Positions 26,085-35,020 of a stretch of 60,562 nucleotides of DNA are shown here, in pieces. The notes under the pieces were generated by a model. The model was not told the origin of the DNA, searched no databases, and saw nothing but the letters and a program-made list of their open reading frames with translations. Numbering within the stretch: the first letter of the stretch is position 1; every line of letters starts with the position of its first letter. The stretch spans positions 1 to 60,562 of the forward strand of contig JAAXZI010000239.1 in assembly GCA_012719955.1 (NCBI GenBank), written 5' to 3'. Both the position numbers and the translations under genes were made by a program. This stretch comes from Phycisphaerae bacterium. GTDB lineage: Bacteria; Planctomycetota; Phycisphaerae; UBA1845; PWPN01.

Positions 26085-26591
26085 ATGGGTTACGAAGAAC
26101 ATAGGCAGAAGGCCGTGCAATCGGTCAACTGTGCGATCATCACGGTAAGCGATAGCCGTAGCGCCGCCAACGACCTCAGCGGCCAGGAGATTCGGCGGCT
26201 TCTGGAAGCGGCCGGGCACACGGTCGGTTATTACGCCATTGTGCGCGATGAGCCCGGGCAGGTGCGCGGCCAGATCTACCAGATCGAGGCCAATACCACT
26301 TGCCAGGTCATCCTGGTCAACGGGGGCACGGGCATTTCCAGGCGCGACCGGACCTACGAAGCGGTAGACGGCTTGCTCGATAAACGCCTCGACGGGTTCG
26401 GCGAATTGTTCCGCATGCTCAGCTTCGAGAGCATCGGCCCCGGGGCGATGCTCTCGCGCGCGGTGGGGGGCGTCTATGCTGGGCGGGTGGTGTTCTGCAT
26501 GCCGGGCTCAACCGATGCGGTGCAGTTGGCGATGACCCGCCTCATCCTGCCCGAACTTGGTCACCTGGTAAGCGAACTGAACAAGAAATAG
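26085..26591 (+). CDS. moaB: Molybdenum cofactor biosynthesis protein MoaB/MogA family
   Basis: 168 residues (ATG at 26085, GGAG upstream) of the molybdopterin-binding family. Motifs: TVSDSRSAANDLSGQEI, VNGGTGISRRD, FESIGPGAMLSRA and PGSTDAVQLAMTRLILPELGHL. This family adenylylates molybdopterin before metal insertion, though MoaB proteins can be inactive. No other moa/moe gene is in the window. Confidence 0.9.
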   Translation: MGYEEHRQKAVQSVNCAIITVSDSRSAANDLSGQEIRRLLEAAGHTVGYYAIVRDEPGQVRGQIYQIEANTTCQVILVNGGTGISRRDRTYEAVDGLLDKRLDGFGELFRMLSFESIGPGAMLSRAVGGVYAGRVVFCMPGSTDAVQLAMTRLILPELGHLVSELNKK

Positions 26592-26696
26592 CCGGTCCCG
26601 TCGGGTGGGGCGCGTTCCGTTCGTGGGCCCCTCCCCCTTCGCCTGGCCTTCGGTTAGACTTCGGGAGGGACGGGACGGACGACCGGAGGACGAACC

Positions 26697-27512
26697 ATGC
26701 GGATTGCACTTGCCGGCTGGAGCCTTCATCGGCGATTCGGGCGGCCCGATAACCCTCTCAGACTGCTTGATTACCCGGCCGTGGCCCGCGAAGAGTTCGG
26801 CATCGACAAGATCGAGTTGAACAGTGTCTTCTTCGAGTACGAAGATCCCGCCGATCTGACCAGCCCCTTCCGCGAGGGCTTTCTGGCCGACCTGCGCCAG
26901 CGGGCCCAGGATGCCGGCGTGCAGTTTGTGAACATCACCGTGGACCGCATCGGCGATCTGGCCGCGCTGGACGAGGCGCTCCGCCGCCAGGCGGTCGAAC
27001 GGCATCGGCGATGGTTCGACGTCTGTATCGAACTGGGCTGCCCGGCCTTTCGCGCCAACTCCGGCGGGAAGGACCCCGTCATCACCGACGAGCACCAGGC
27101 CCGCTGCACCGAGTCCTTCCGCCGCTTGGCCGACTGGGCGGAAGAAAGCGGGATCACCGTTCTCATGGAGAACCACGGGGGCCTCTCCGGCGATCCGGAC
27201 AGAATGATTCAGATTCACAAAGAGGTAAACAGCCGATCCTTCGGGTTGCTGGCCGATTTCCGTAATTTTCCGCCGCCGGTTGATCCGCACGAGGCCCTGG
27301 CGAAGCTCGCGCCGCACGCGTCTTTCGTCCACGCTAAGTTCCTGAGCTTCAATGCCGCCGGCGAGGACCCGGACTTCGACACCGCGCGGGTCATGCGCAG
27401 CTTCCGCGATGCCGGCTATGAGGGCCTGTTCGGCATCGAGTTTGAAGGTGAGATCGACGATCACGAGGGCGTGATCAAGAGTCGGGCCCTGCTGGAGCGT
27501 TACGCGTATTGA
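26697..27512 (+). CDS. Sugar phosphate isomerase/epimerase (xylose isomerase-like TIM barrel)
   Basis: 271-residue AP-endonuclease-2/xylose-isomerase-like barrel. Metal ligands are suggested in ENHGGLSG, the Asp of GLLADFRNF and the Glu of LFGIEFEG. The substrate is unknown; relatives act on sugars and inositol derivatives. ATG at 26697 follows GGAGGACGAACC. It stands between moaB and the helicase and shows no operon partner. Confidence 0.82.
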   Translation: MRIALAGWSLHRRFGRPDNPLRLLDYPAVAREEFGIDKIELNSVFFEYEDPADLTSPFREGFLADLRQRAQDAGVQFVNITVDRIGDLAALDEALRRQAVERHRRWFDVCIELGCPAFRANSGGKDPVITDEHQARCTESFRRLADWAEESGITVLMENHGGLSGDPDRMIQIHKEVNSRSFGLLADFRNFPPPVDPHEALAKLAPHASFVHAKFLSFNAAGEDPDFDTARVMRSFRDAGYEGLFGIEFEGEIDDHEGVIKSRALLERYAY

Positions 27513-27588
27513 ACGGCGTGCCACGGCCCCATCCGCCGCGCACGCCGGATGCTCACGGCCAGGAATGGTGAGCAGTGCGAGGTGAGCC

Positions 27589-29037
27589 GTGAACTCTCTC
27601 TCCGGCCCAATGCCGTCGCCCCCGTCGCCGGGCGGCCCCGTACCTGTTCTTTCCTTCAATCGCGGTACGTTGACGCTCACCGGGCTCGCGACCCCGCCGG
27701 GTCCGCCGTTCGTCCGGGACGGCCGGACCGGGCAGTGGCGCTGCGAGGCCATGCATTACCGTGCGGTCAAGGCCCGGCTGGCCGGCCGGGCCCGCGATAC
27801 GCTGCTGGTCCCGGAGTTGATCCGGTGGCCGCGCCTGGCGGTGCCTGAGCTGCGCGGTGATCAATTTGCCGCCCTGGATGCGTGGGAGCACGCCGGCCGG
27901 CGCGGGCAGATCATCATGCCCCCAGGCACGGGCAAGACCGTGGTCGCGCTGGCGGCCATGGCCCGCTGCGGTGTGGCCACGCTGGTTGTCGCGTCCATTC
28001 GAGACCTCATGTACCAGTGGCATCGGCGGATCGAGGCGGCGCTCGGCGTCAAGGCCGGCATCCTGGGCGATGGCCGGCGCGAGATCTGGCCGGTTACCGT
28101 CACCACCTACGACAGCGCGAGCATCCACATGGAGCGGATGGGCGACCGCTTCGGCCTGGTGATCTTCGACGAGGAGCACCACTTGCCGGCCCGGGGGTTG
28201 TGCCAGGCCGCCGAGATGTGCGCGGGCTCCTGGCGTATGGGCCTGACGGCCAGGCCCGAGCGTGCGGATGGTCGGCACGTGCTGCTGGATTCGCTTATCG
28301 GTCCGATCGTGTACCGGCAAGCGGTCGCCCAGGCCCGGAGGCATACACCGGCCGAGTACCAGGTGGTGCGCATCCCGGTGGCCCTGAGCGATGACGAGCA
28401 GCGCCGCTATGACGATCTGAGCCATCGTGTCCGCGAGTTCATGTTGGCCCGCAGCGTGACGCGGGCGGGGCAGGAACAGGGCTCTGCCGTCCGTAGGCGG
28501 CCTTATACCTGGAAGGATCTCTGCAGAGACGCCGCACGCGATTCCCGAGCCCGACGCGCCTTGCGCGCCTACCAGGCCAAGGTGGCCATCGAGACACGGG
28601 CGGCCGAGAAGCTTCGGGTGCTGGAAGATCTGTTTAAACTCCATTCCGGCGAGCAGGTGCTGATCTTCACCGGATCCAGCCGCATGGCGCTGGCTGTTTC
28701 CCAGCGGTTCCTGATCCCCATGATTATCGACAAGACCGGCAAACAGGAGCGCAAGGCGGTGCTGGACGGCTTTCGGGAAGGGCGGTTCCGGGCTTTGGTG
28801 ACTACCCAGACGCTCGACGAGGGCATCGACGTGCCGGCCGTCACCGTGGGCGTGATCATCGGCGGCTTCGGTTCGCCGCGCCAGGCCCAGCAGCGCCTCG
28901 GTCGGATCCTCAGAGGGGACGGCAACTTGACCGCCGTCCTCTACGAGGTGGTCTGCCAGGAGACCCGCGAGGCCACTTGCTCGCACGCCCGCCGTCGCGG
29001 TGAGGCCTTCAAGGGCGCCCGGCGGATGGAACGGTAG
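27589..29037 (+). CDS. XPB/Rad25-like DEAD/DEAH-box DNA helicase
   Basis: 482-residue superfamily 2 helicase. Walker A PPGTGKT (with preceding QIIM), motif II DEEHH, motif III-like GLTARPERADG, motif V QTLDEGIDVPAV and motif VI QAQQRLGRILR. The N-terminal part resembles the damage-recognition half of archaeal XPB. GTG start with GAGG seven bases upstream. A DUF790/Bax1-like nuclease gene follows 270 bases downstream; archaeal XPB works with Bax1 in helicase-nuclease repair, so this looks like a bacterial version of that pair. Confidence 0.88.
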   Translation: MNSLSGPMPSPPSPGGPVPVLSFNRGTLTLTGLATPPGPPFVRDGRTGQWRCEAMHYRAVKARLAGRARDTLLVPELIRWPRLAVPELRGDQFAALDAWEHAGRRGQIIMPPGTGKTVVALAAMARCGVATLVVASIRDLMYQWHRRIEAALGVKAGILGDGRREIWPVTVTTYDSASIHMERMGDRFGLVIFDEEHHLPARGLCQAAEMCAGSWRMGLTARPERADGRHVLLDSLIGPIVYRQAVAQARRHTPAEYQVVRIPVALSDDEQRRYDDLSHRVREFMLARSVTRAGQEQGSAVRRRPYTWKDLCRDAARDSRARRALRAYQAKVAIETRAAEKLRVLEDLFKLHSGEQVLIFTGSSRMALAVSQRFLIPMIIDKTGKQERKAVLDGFREGRFRALVTTQTLDEGIDVPAVTVGVIIGGFGSPRQAQQRLGRILRGDGNLTAVLYEVVCQETREATCSHARRRGEAFKGARRMER

Positions 29038-29059
29038 CGATAGGGGGAAAAGGGCGGCC

Positions 29060-29065
29060 TATAAT
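29060..29065 (+). promoter_or_regulatory. Consensus -10 box before the small antitoxin-like gene
   Basis: TATAAT, 25 bases before the ATG at 29090. No good -35 was seen; an extended or activator-assisted promoter is possible. Confidence 0.3.
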
Positions 29066-29089
29066 GATGTGTTCACCACCAGCAGCGGG

Positions 29090-29305
29090 ATGTCGAAAAT
29101 GCGAATCGTTCAACGCGCCAGGATCCAGAACGGCCAGATCGTCCTTTCCTCGCCGCTCGACTTGCCGGACGGCACGGAGGTCACGGTGACTATCGAAGCG
29201 GTGGAGGGCGTCTGCCCCGAGCCGGAGGAGCCGATCGAGTGTTCGTCTCCTCCCTGCTTTGCCGCCTGGGTGGACCGTGAGGAGACGGCCGGCGGCGCCG
29301 GGTAG
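29090..29305 (+). CDS. Small antitoxin-like protein between XPB and Bax1 genes
   Basis: About 71 residues: RIVQRARIQNGQIVLSSPLD then LPDGTEVTVTIEAVEG, a pattern shared with small DUF104/AbrB-like antitoxins (short beta strands, L-P-D/E-G-T-E-V). No toxin partner follows; the next gene begins four bases after its stop and is a nuclease-like Bax1 protein. It may be a remnant antitoxin or a regulator of the helicase-nuclease unit. A second ATG nine bases downstream is equally possible. Confidence 0.65.
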   Translation: MSKMRIVQRARIQNGQIVLSSPLDLPDGTEVTVTIEAVEGVCPEPEEPIECSSPPCFAAWVDREETAGGAG

Positions 29306-29308
29306 GCC

Positions 29309-30517
29309 ATGCTTCCGAAGGAACTGGCTCTCTATACCTGCATCCGTGGACGGGCTCACCCCGACCGGCTGACCCGCCGGACACATGCCCACTATGTCCC
29401 GCTGGCGGCCCGGCTGCTGGACCTCTACCGGCAGGGGGCCGGACGCACGCGCGAGGAGCTGCATCGGGCTGGACAGGCCCTCTTCGCCGATGATCCCGAC
29501 TGTCCGCCTCAGCGCGTGCAGGCACTGCTGCAACTGCTCGATCAGGCCAGTGAATACCAGACCGACATCGACGGGCGGGCCTGCCGGCTGCGCCTCAAGG
29601 TCTTCGAACTGGCCGCGGCCCGGCATCCGCTGGTGACCGAGCCCAACGCGCTCTTCCAGTCTCGCGAGAGCGAGGTCAAAGAGGCCATCGCCGGCGAGGT
29701 GGGCATGCTCTGGCCCAGGGTGGAAGCGGCCATGTACGCGGATCTGCCCGCTTTCCACCGGTTGATCCGGCTGAACGGCTATGACACGCCCGAGGCGCTG
29801 CTGCGCCGCTACAACGTGGCCCAGGCCCAGACGCTACTGTTCTGGGCCGAGGAGATGGTCGTCACCGCCCGCGAGGACTACGAACGGATCTTTCGACATG
29901 CGAAGCGCAACGGGCTGCTTCACGAGATTGAGGCGGTCAGCGAAGAGGAGTTCCGCATCCGTTTCACCGGCCCGGTCGCCGTGCTTCATCAGACCCGCCG
30001 CTACGGCGTAAACATGGCCGCGTTCCTGCCGGTTCTATTGACCTGCAAGAGATGGGAGCTGTCCGCCCGCTTGCGCCTGCCGCAGGGGTTGGCCCGTTTC
30101 GACCTTTCGCCGCGCGACCGGCTGCAAAGCCACCTGTCCGCGCCGGATGAATACGACTCCGAGCTGGAGCGCTGCTTCGTTGAAAAGTTCGGCCTCGAAC
30201 GCGACGGCTGGACTTGCCGGCGCGAGGGCGGTTTCCTGGTCCAGGGCCGACACGTCTTCGTGCCGGATTTCAGTTTCCATCACACCGACGGCACCTGCGT
30301 CTATCTTGAAATCGTCCGCTTCTGGACGCCCCAGTACCTGGAGGCCAGGCGCGAAACGCTGATCATGTTTGCCGACGTGCCCATCCTCGTGGCCGTCGCT
30401 GCCGACCATGCGGCGAAAGTGCCCGAACTGGCCCGGGAGATGCTCAGATTCCGTGCTCGTCTCAAGGTAAAGCCGGTGTTGGAACGGTTGAATGCAATGC
30501 GGGCGGGCCGTCGATGA
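29309..30517 (+). CDS. DUF790/Bax1-like nuclease (XPB partner)
   Basis: 402-residue DUF790-type protein. Opening MLPKELALYTCIRGRAHPD and NALFQSRESEV are family-like. The C-terminal PD-(D/E)xK nuclease site is visible: PDFSFHH, then 8-9 residues on EIVRFWT, with preceding SELERCFVEKF. In archaea Bax1 binds XPB and cuts DNA junctions. It is the third gene of a run (helicase, small protein, nuclease), all on the plus strand; a four-base gap to the small gene implies co-translation. Confidence 0.88.
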   Translation: MLPKELALYTCIRGRAHPDRLTRRTHAHYVPLAARLLDLYRQGAGRTREELHRAGQALFADDPDCPPQRVQALLQLLDQASEYQTDIDGRACRLRLKVFELAAARHPLVTEPNALFQSRESEVKEAIAGEVGMLWPRVEAAMYADLPAFHRLIRLNGYDTPEALLRRYNVAQAQTLLFWAEEMVVTAREDYERIFRHAKRNGLLHEIEAVSEEEFRIRFTGPVAVLHQTRRYGVNMAAFLPVLLTCKRWELSARLRLPQGLARFDLSPRDRLQSHLSAPDEYDSELERCFVEKFGLERDGWTCRREGGFLVQGRHVFVPDFSFHHTDGTCVYLEIVRFWTPQYLEARRETLIMFADVPILVAVAADHAAKVPELAREMLRFRARLKVKPVLERLNAMRAGRR

Positions 30518-30526
30518 CGGGTCGGC

Positions 30527-31363
30527 TCAGTCCCAGGGGAGCTTTTTCTGTTGCTTCGCCCGTTCGGCCAGGTCATCCCGCAGCCGGGCGGCCTTCTCGT
30601 AATCCTCGGCCTGGAGCGCGTCTTCGAGTTGCTCGCGGAGCGTTCGACGGCGGTGATACTTCCGGCGGATGCGGCGCTCCATCAGTCGAAGCTCCGCCAC
30701 AAATCCGCTCACGTCGAGCGGTTCGCCTCCGCCGTCGTCCTCCATGGTTACGTGCTGGGCGCAGGCCTCGATCTCGGCGATGGCCCGCTTGAGCGCGTCA
30801 ATGGCCCCGTCCGGATCGTCGTTCAGCAGGGCGTATTCGGCCTGGCAACTGGCCCGCTGCATGAGGATGAACGGTCGGTAGGGCTCCTGCGGCTCCATGA
30901 AGTCCGCCGTCACGCAACGGTCGCGCAGGAAGTCAAGAATGGCCAGGTTGTGTTCCGCGTCGCGGATGGCCCGGCGATAGCACTCGGCCGATTCGTCCAA
31001 GTCGCCCTCTCTCTCGGCCTGATGGGCCAGGGCAATCAGACTGACGCGGCGGTGGTAATACTGGAGTATCTCGCGGATGAGCGACTGCCACTCGATAGCG
31101 GAGATGTTCAGCAGGCCGGCTTCGCTGGGGGGCTCGCCGACTTCCGCATACTGGCGGATCTGGTCCTGGAGGCATTCCAGCATGTTGTTGTAGCCGTGAG
31201 GCCGCTCGCCATCCGGCCGGCCGTCGAGGGCGATCTGCAGCACCCCCAGATCCACTCGAACCTGAATAAAGCTCAACCCATCCGTCGCAGTAAACTTCCG
31301 CACCCGCGGAGCTTCACCATCGATCGGCCAGCCCGAGAGGATGTAACTCAGGTCTTTGACCAT
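30527..31363 (-). CDS. UvrB/UvrC-motif protein in the mre cluster
   Basis: 278 residues ending in a UVR motif (LREQLEDALQAEDYEKAARL) after TPR-like helices (about 95-175, AHQAEREGDLDESAECYRRA). UVR motifs mediate protein-protein contacts. It starts four bases after the stop of mreC, so it is probably part of the mre operon. No function is known. The basic region RRIRRKYHRRR precedes the UVR motif. Confidence 0.8.
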   Translation of the reverse strand: MVKDLSYILSGWPIDGEAPRVRKFTATDGLSFIQVRVDLGVLQIALDGRPDGERPHGYNNMLECLQDQIRQYAEVGEPPSEAGLLNISAIEWQSLIREILQYYHRRVSLIALAHQAEREGDLDESAECYRRAIRDAEHNLAILDFLRDRCVTADFMEPQEPYRPFILMQRASCQAEYALLNDDPDGAIDALKRAIAEIEACAQHVTMEDDGGGEPLDVSGFVAELRLMERRIRRKYHRRRTLREQLEDALQAEDYEKAARLRDDLAERAKQQKKLPWD

Positions 31364-31366
31364 GGC

Positions 31367-32359
31367 CTACCGCTCCGACGTGTGTCGCTGTCCCTCCTGA
31401 CGTGAAAAATCGGCGATGAACACCTGGCCCAACAGGCGGGGATCATAACGATGTTTCACGAGGGCGTTGTAGTAGAGAGGTTTCTTCTTGTCATCGCGAA
31501 CCTTCTCCATCGCGATGATCTCCCCGATGACCATGGCTACCGGCAGTCGGGCATCATCCGGGCTGGAGATGACCACGTCGCCGACCCGGATCAACTTCTG
31601 ATCGACCCAGCGCGAGCCGATTTCCGGGATTTTCATGAGCCCGCCGCCGGCGCCCTGCAGGGCGAAACTCGCCGGCTTGCCGTCCAGCATGGCCACCAGC
31701 CGGGAGCCGCTGGTGGCGTCGTGCCGCCCGATGTGTACCTTGGTAACCCGCCGGGACACGTTATCGCTGAGCAGTACCACGCGCGAGGTAAGCGCCTCCG
31801 TCTCCTCTACCCACCCGATCAGCGACTCGCGGGCCAGCACGCTGGCGCCCTCGCGCACCCCGTCCTCGGTGCCAGCATCCACGAATCTCCGCGAGGTGAC
31901 CCAGTCGCCCACCTTGACCTGCGAAAGGCTGCCTTTCGACAGCAGCAATGACCCTCGTGAGGCCACCGCGTCGGCGCCGATGATCTTGGCGGGGATCAGC
32001 TTGCCATGGGCCGGAAAGCCCTCTCTGCGGATGCGGGTCAGCTCGTCAATTCTGGCCTGAAGTTCGGCCAAATGCAGCGTCAGGGAGGTGTTTTCGTTTT
32101 CCAGGGCCTCCTGCCGGGCCACCAGTTCGGCGTGTTTTTCCGCGGAGAGTGCGGGCGTGCCCAGGCTGCGGAGTGGCTCGGTCAGGCTCTGCGACGCTCC
32201 CGAGACCACGGCCTGAGGAACCGCGGCCAGTTGGGACAGGCTCTTGGCGGCGCCCAGAATGTCCCAGGGCAGCAGAAGCAGCACGGCCGAGGTGACCATC
32301 ATGATCGCAAAGGTCGTCTGCTTCGAGGGCCGCTGTCTTGAATAATCACCGGCCATCAA
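31367..32359 (-). CDS. mreC: Rod shape-determining protein MreC
   Basis: 330 residues: short cytoplasmic N-terminus, one transmembrane segment (about 17-37), coiled coil (75-115), and the beta-barrel periplasmic domain with VKVGDWVTSR and IGWVEETEALTSRVVLLSDN. Part of the elongasome, bridging MreB to the peptidoglycan synthases. It lies downstream of mreB with about 75 bases between them. Confidence 0.94.
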   Translation of the reverse strand: MMAGDYSRQRPSKQTTFAIMMVTSAVLLLLPWDILGAAKSLSQLAAVPQAVVSGASQSLTEPLRSLGTPALSAEKHAELVARQEALENENTSLTLHLAELQARIDELTRIRREGFPAHGKLIPAKIIGADAVASRGSLLLSKGSLSQVKVGDWVTSRRFVDAGTEDGVREGASVLARESLIGWVEETEALTSRVVLLSDNVSRRVTKVHIGRHDATSGSRLVAMLDGKPASFALQGAGGGLMKIPEIGSRWVDQKLIRVGDVVISSPDDARLPVAMVIGEIIAMEKVRDDKKKPLYYNALVKHRYDPRLLGQVFIADFSRQEGQRHTSER

Positions 32360-32433
32360 CTTGCTCCCATCCGCAATCCACCGGGAAACGCCGCCGGCCT
32401 GCTCTAACTGCCGGACCTCGCTACGCGCTCCCG

Positions 32434-33486
32434 CTACACGTCATCCTCGTCCGACTCCATTGTCTCTTTCCACTCGTTCAGATGCTCGAGGAATATGCTG
32501 GTCCCCCGGGCGACGCAAGTGAGCGGGTCGTCGGCCACGCGCACTCGCAGACCGGTGGTCTGGCTGAGCACCTGGTCCAGGCCTCGCAGCAGGGCTCCGC
32601 CGCCGGCCAGGCAAATACCTTCTTCGACCAGATCGGCGGCCAACTCCGGTTCGGCTTTCTCCAGGGTGCGGACGACCGTCTCGACGATCAGGCCGACCGG
32701 CTCCTTGAGAGCCTCGCGGATCTCCTCGCTGGTGACAATGGTCTTGCGAGGCAGACCACTGATCATATCACGTCCGCGGACTTCGTAAGTAGTTTCGTTT
32801 TCGAGCTCAGCGGCCGATCCGATCTCGATCTTGATCTGCTCGGCGGTTTGCGGACCGATCATCAGGTTATAGGTCCGTTTCATGTAATTCACGATGGCCT
32901 CGTCCATGTCGTCGCCGGCCACGCGGAGCGACTCCGAGACGCTCAGATCGGCCAGGGACAGGATGGCCACTTCCGTGGTACCGCCGCCGATATCGATGAT
33001 CATGGAGGCCCGTGCTTCAGCCACCGGCAGGCCGGCCCCGATGGCCGCGGCCATGGGTTCCGGCACCAGGTATACCCGGCGGGCGCCGGCCCGTTCGGCC
33101 GAGTTGTAAACGGCCCGTTTCTCCACGGCCGTAATGCCCGAGGGAACGGAGATGACCACCCTCGGCCGCATGAAGACCCGACCCCCATGGATCTTGCGGA
33201 TGAAATAACTCAGCATGGCCTCGGTGATGTCGAAATCGGCGATCACACCGTCCATGAGCGGACGCACGGCCGAAATGGTCCCAGGCGTCTTGCCGATCAT
33301 CTCCTTGGCGACCAGGCCGACCGCGTTGCCGTTCTTCAGAACGCGGTTGGTCCCTTTCTTGACCGCGACCACCGAGGGCTCATTGAGCACGATGCCTTGG
33401 CCCCGCACGCACACCAGCGTGTTGCAGGTGCCCAGGTCAATGCCCATGTCCAGGCTGAACCATCTTAATAGCGGGTTGAATATCAC
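32434..33486 (-). CDS. mreB: Actin-like cell-shape protein MreB
   Basis: 350 residues. Actin-fold motifs: DLGTCNTLVCVRGQGIVLNE (phosphate 1), SMIIDIGGGTTEVAILSL (phosphate 2), LAGGGALLRGLDQVL (adenosine). A hydrophobic opening MIFNPLLRWFS fits a membrane-binding N-terminal helix. Likely organises cell-wall synthesis with MreC. MreD and RodA are not seen nearby. Confidence 0.97.
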   Translation of the reverse strand: MIFNPLLRWFSLDMGIDLGTCNTLVCVRGQGIVLNEPSVVAVKKGTNRVLKNGNAVGLVAKEMIGKTPGTISAVRPLMDGVIADFDITEAMLSYFIRKIHGGRVFMRPRVVISVPSGITAVEKRAVYNSAERAGARRVYLVPEPMAAAIGAGLPVAEARASMIIDIGGGTTEVAILSLADLSVSESLRVAGDDMDEAIVNYMKRTYNLMIGPQTAEQIKIEIGSAAELENETTYEVRGRDMISGLPRKTIVTSEEIREALKEPVGLIVETVVRTLEKAEPELAADLVEEGICLAGGGALLRGLDQVLSQTTGLRVRVADDPLTCVARGTSIFLEHLNEWKETMESDEDDV

Positions 33487-33751
33487 AGGGGTCGTTCCCG
33501 TAATGAATGGGCCGGGGATTCAGCGGCGTTTACCGGGTTTCCGCCGGCCGCTTCCACGTGCAAAGAACCGTTTCGGCCGCATTGTATCAGGAGCGGGGGC
33601 GCGTTAGTAGGGGGAGCCAAGCCCCCAAAGGATCGTTTTTTGCGCGATTTACGGGGGAGGATGGCTGATGGTGCCCGTGGTCCCCGGCAAGTCGCGGTGT
33701 TGCTCCGTCCGGCGTCCGCGCAAAAGGGGTACTTACGGCCGGGGATGGCTT

Positions 33752-33916
33752 TCACGCCCCTGCGGGGGGCCAGATGGAGCCGAAAAGCTGATACGAGCGA
33801 ACCGCGACGAAGATCACACCGATCAGCAACACAACGGCCGCCGTGATCAACAACGTGAGGTAAATGTCATCCTGCGGGTTGACGACAGGTGGTCTGCCGG
33901 GTGGGATGGTGCTCAT
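33752..33916 (-). CDS. Small single-pass membrane protein in the mre cluster
   Basis: 54 residues, starting ATG 33916 with GAGGAG six bases upstream. A Pro-rich cytoplasmic start (STIPPGRPPVVNPQDD) leads to one strong transmembrane helix at about 19-40 (LTLLITAAVVLLIGVIFVAV), followed by a short tail. It lies between the coiled-coil gene (33982-34881) and mreB, so it is probably co-transcribed. It is not recognised; the cell-wall role is inferred from location. Confidence 0.75.
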   Translation of the reverse strand: MSTIPPGRPPVVNPQDDIYLTLLITAAVVLLIGVIFVAVRSYQLFGSIWPPAGA

Positions 33917-33981
33917 TGCGTTCTCCTCTGGTTCGTTCGTGGCGCAGGCTCGAACCGACTCTGACCTGTGTCACGGAGCCA

Positions 33982-34881
33982 TCAGCCCCGCGCGTTGAAG
34001 CTCACCTCGTCCACCACCACGTCTCCCGGGCGGATTCTCTGGTTCTGAATTCCGGCCCGGACCTCGCCCACCGCCTCGGTGGGATTGACTTCCTGTGTGA
34101 TGACCAGGTCGCCGACATAGTCGCTCCCGCGCATCACCACCATCACCATCCCCTCGCGGATGCCGGAGCTGCTGCCGACGTCAATGGTCGCCAGGTTGCC
34201 CTGGACGTTCTTGACCAGCCCCCGAACCGGGGCACGCGGCGCCTCGGAGGCGTTTACGGCCCGGGCGGATGGAGCCACGCTGCCGCCGGTCTCAAATTCG
34301 CCCCGCCGTGTCAGACCGGCGCCCTGACGAAGGGCCTCGTTTTCCTCACGGCAAACCGCGACTTCCTGGGCCCGCTGATTCAACTGCTGAGTCAACACGA
34401 CCTTGTCGGCCGTAAGCCGCTTGACCTGGTCCAGCAGCTCGGCGTTGCGCGTCTGGAGGGTCAGTTCGCGCTCGCGCAGCTTCTGGTTGGTTTCGGTCAT
34501 CTCGTCATGGTGCTTGGCGAGCACGGCCATCGTGCCGTTCTGCAGTTCGTTGGCCGTCTTCAACTTGGCGTATTCCAGCTTCAGCGTATTGAAATCGCTG
34601 GTGACCTTCGCGATCTGCTGGTTGAGCTGTTCGATTTGATGACTCAGCTCTGTGATGCGGGCCTGGTCCTGCTGCTGTTGTGCAGCGGCCCGGACGGCGT
34701 CCCGCGTGTAGAGCGACTGGACGCTGCGTGCATATGCGGCGTCCGCCTCCGATTGGTCGCGCCAGCTTTCGGCCAGTTGTTTCCAGTTGTTCGTTTGCGC
34801 GGCAAACTGGATGGCCAGCGGCGTGAAAATGAAGGCGAACAAGCAGACGAGGATGATGAAAATCTTGGCTGTCGTCGTCAA
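33982..34881 (-). CDS. Membrane-anchored coiled-coil protein with MreC/FlgT-like C-terminal domain
   Basis: 299 residues: N-terminal transmembrane helix (7-27), long coiled coil (about 40-190), Ala/Arg/Pro linker, and a small C-terminal beta domain (about 222-290; VRGLVKNVQGNLATIDVGSS then GIREGMVMVVM). The beta domain resembles those of MreC or flagellar FlgT C-termini. First gene of the minus-strand run that reads into mreB-mreC. A divergent promoter is at 34926-34953. Likely a cell-envelope factor; function is inferred. Confidence 0.8.
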   Translation of the reverse strand: MTTTAKIFIILVCLFAFIFTPLAIQFAAQTNNWKQLAESWRDQSEADAAYARSVQSLYTRDAVRAAAQQQQDQARITELSHQIEQLNQQIAKVTSDFNTLKLEYAKLKTANELQNGTMAVLAKHHDEMTETNQKLRERELTLQTRNAELLDQVKRLTADKVVLTQQLNQRAQEVAVCREENEALRQGAGLTRRGEFETGGSVAPSARAVNASEAPRAPVRGLVKNVQGNLATIDVGSSSGIREGMVMVVMRGSDYVGDLVITQEVNPTEAVGEVRAGIQNQRIRPGDVVVDEVSFNARG

Positions 34882-34925
34882 GCTTAGGCTCCTTGAATGC
34901 CAATCCCCACCCGTCAGCGATGGCC

Positions 34926-34953
34926 ACTATACGCGCCGTGCCGCGGTTTGCAA
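34926..34953 (-). promoter_or_regulatory. Predicted promoter of the mre-cluster transcript
   Basis: Minus strand: TTGCAA (34953-34948), 16-base spacer, TATAGT (34931-34926), 45 bases before the ATG at 34881. A divergent promoter lies 21 bases away. Confidence 0.5.
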
Positions 34954-34974
34954 GAGGCTTTTTGGCCTCAGTTG

Positions 34975-35002
34975 TTTACAGATGTCGAAACCCCGGTACA
35001 AT
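34975..35002 (+). promoter_or_regulatory. Predicted promoter of the PQQ-propeller gene
   Basis: TTTACA (34975-34980), 16-base spacer, TACAAT (34997-35002). Transcription would start near 35009, excluding an upstream ATG at 34982 and supporting the ATG at 35021. Confidence 0.55.
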
Positions 35003-35020
35003 CCACGTCCGAGGTGCATC

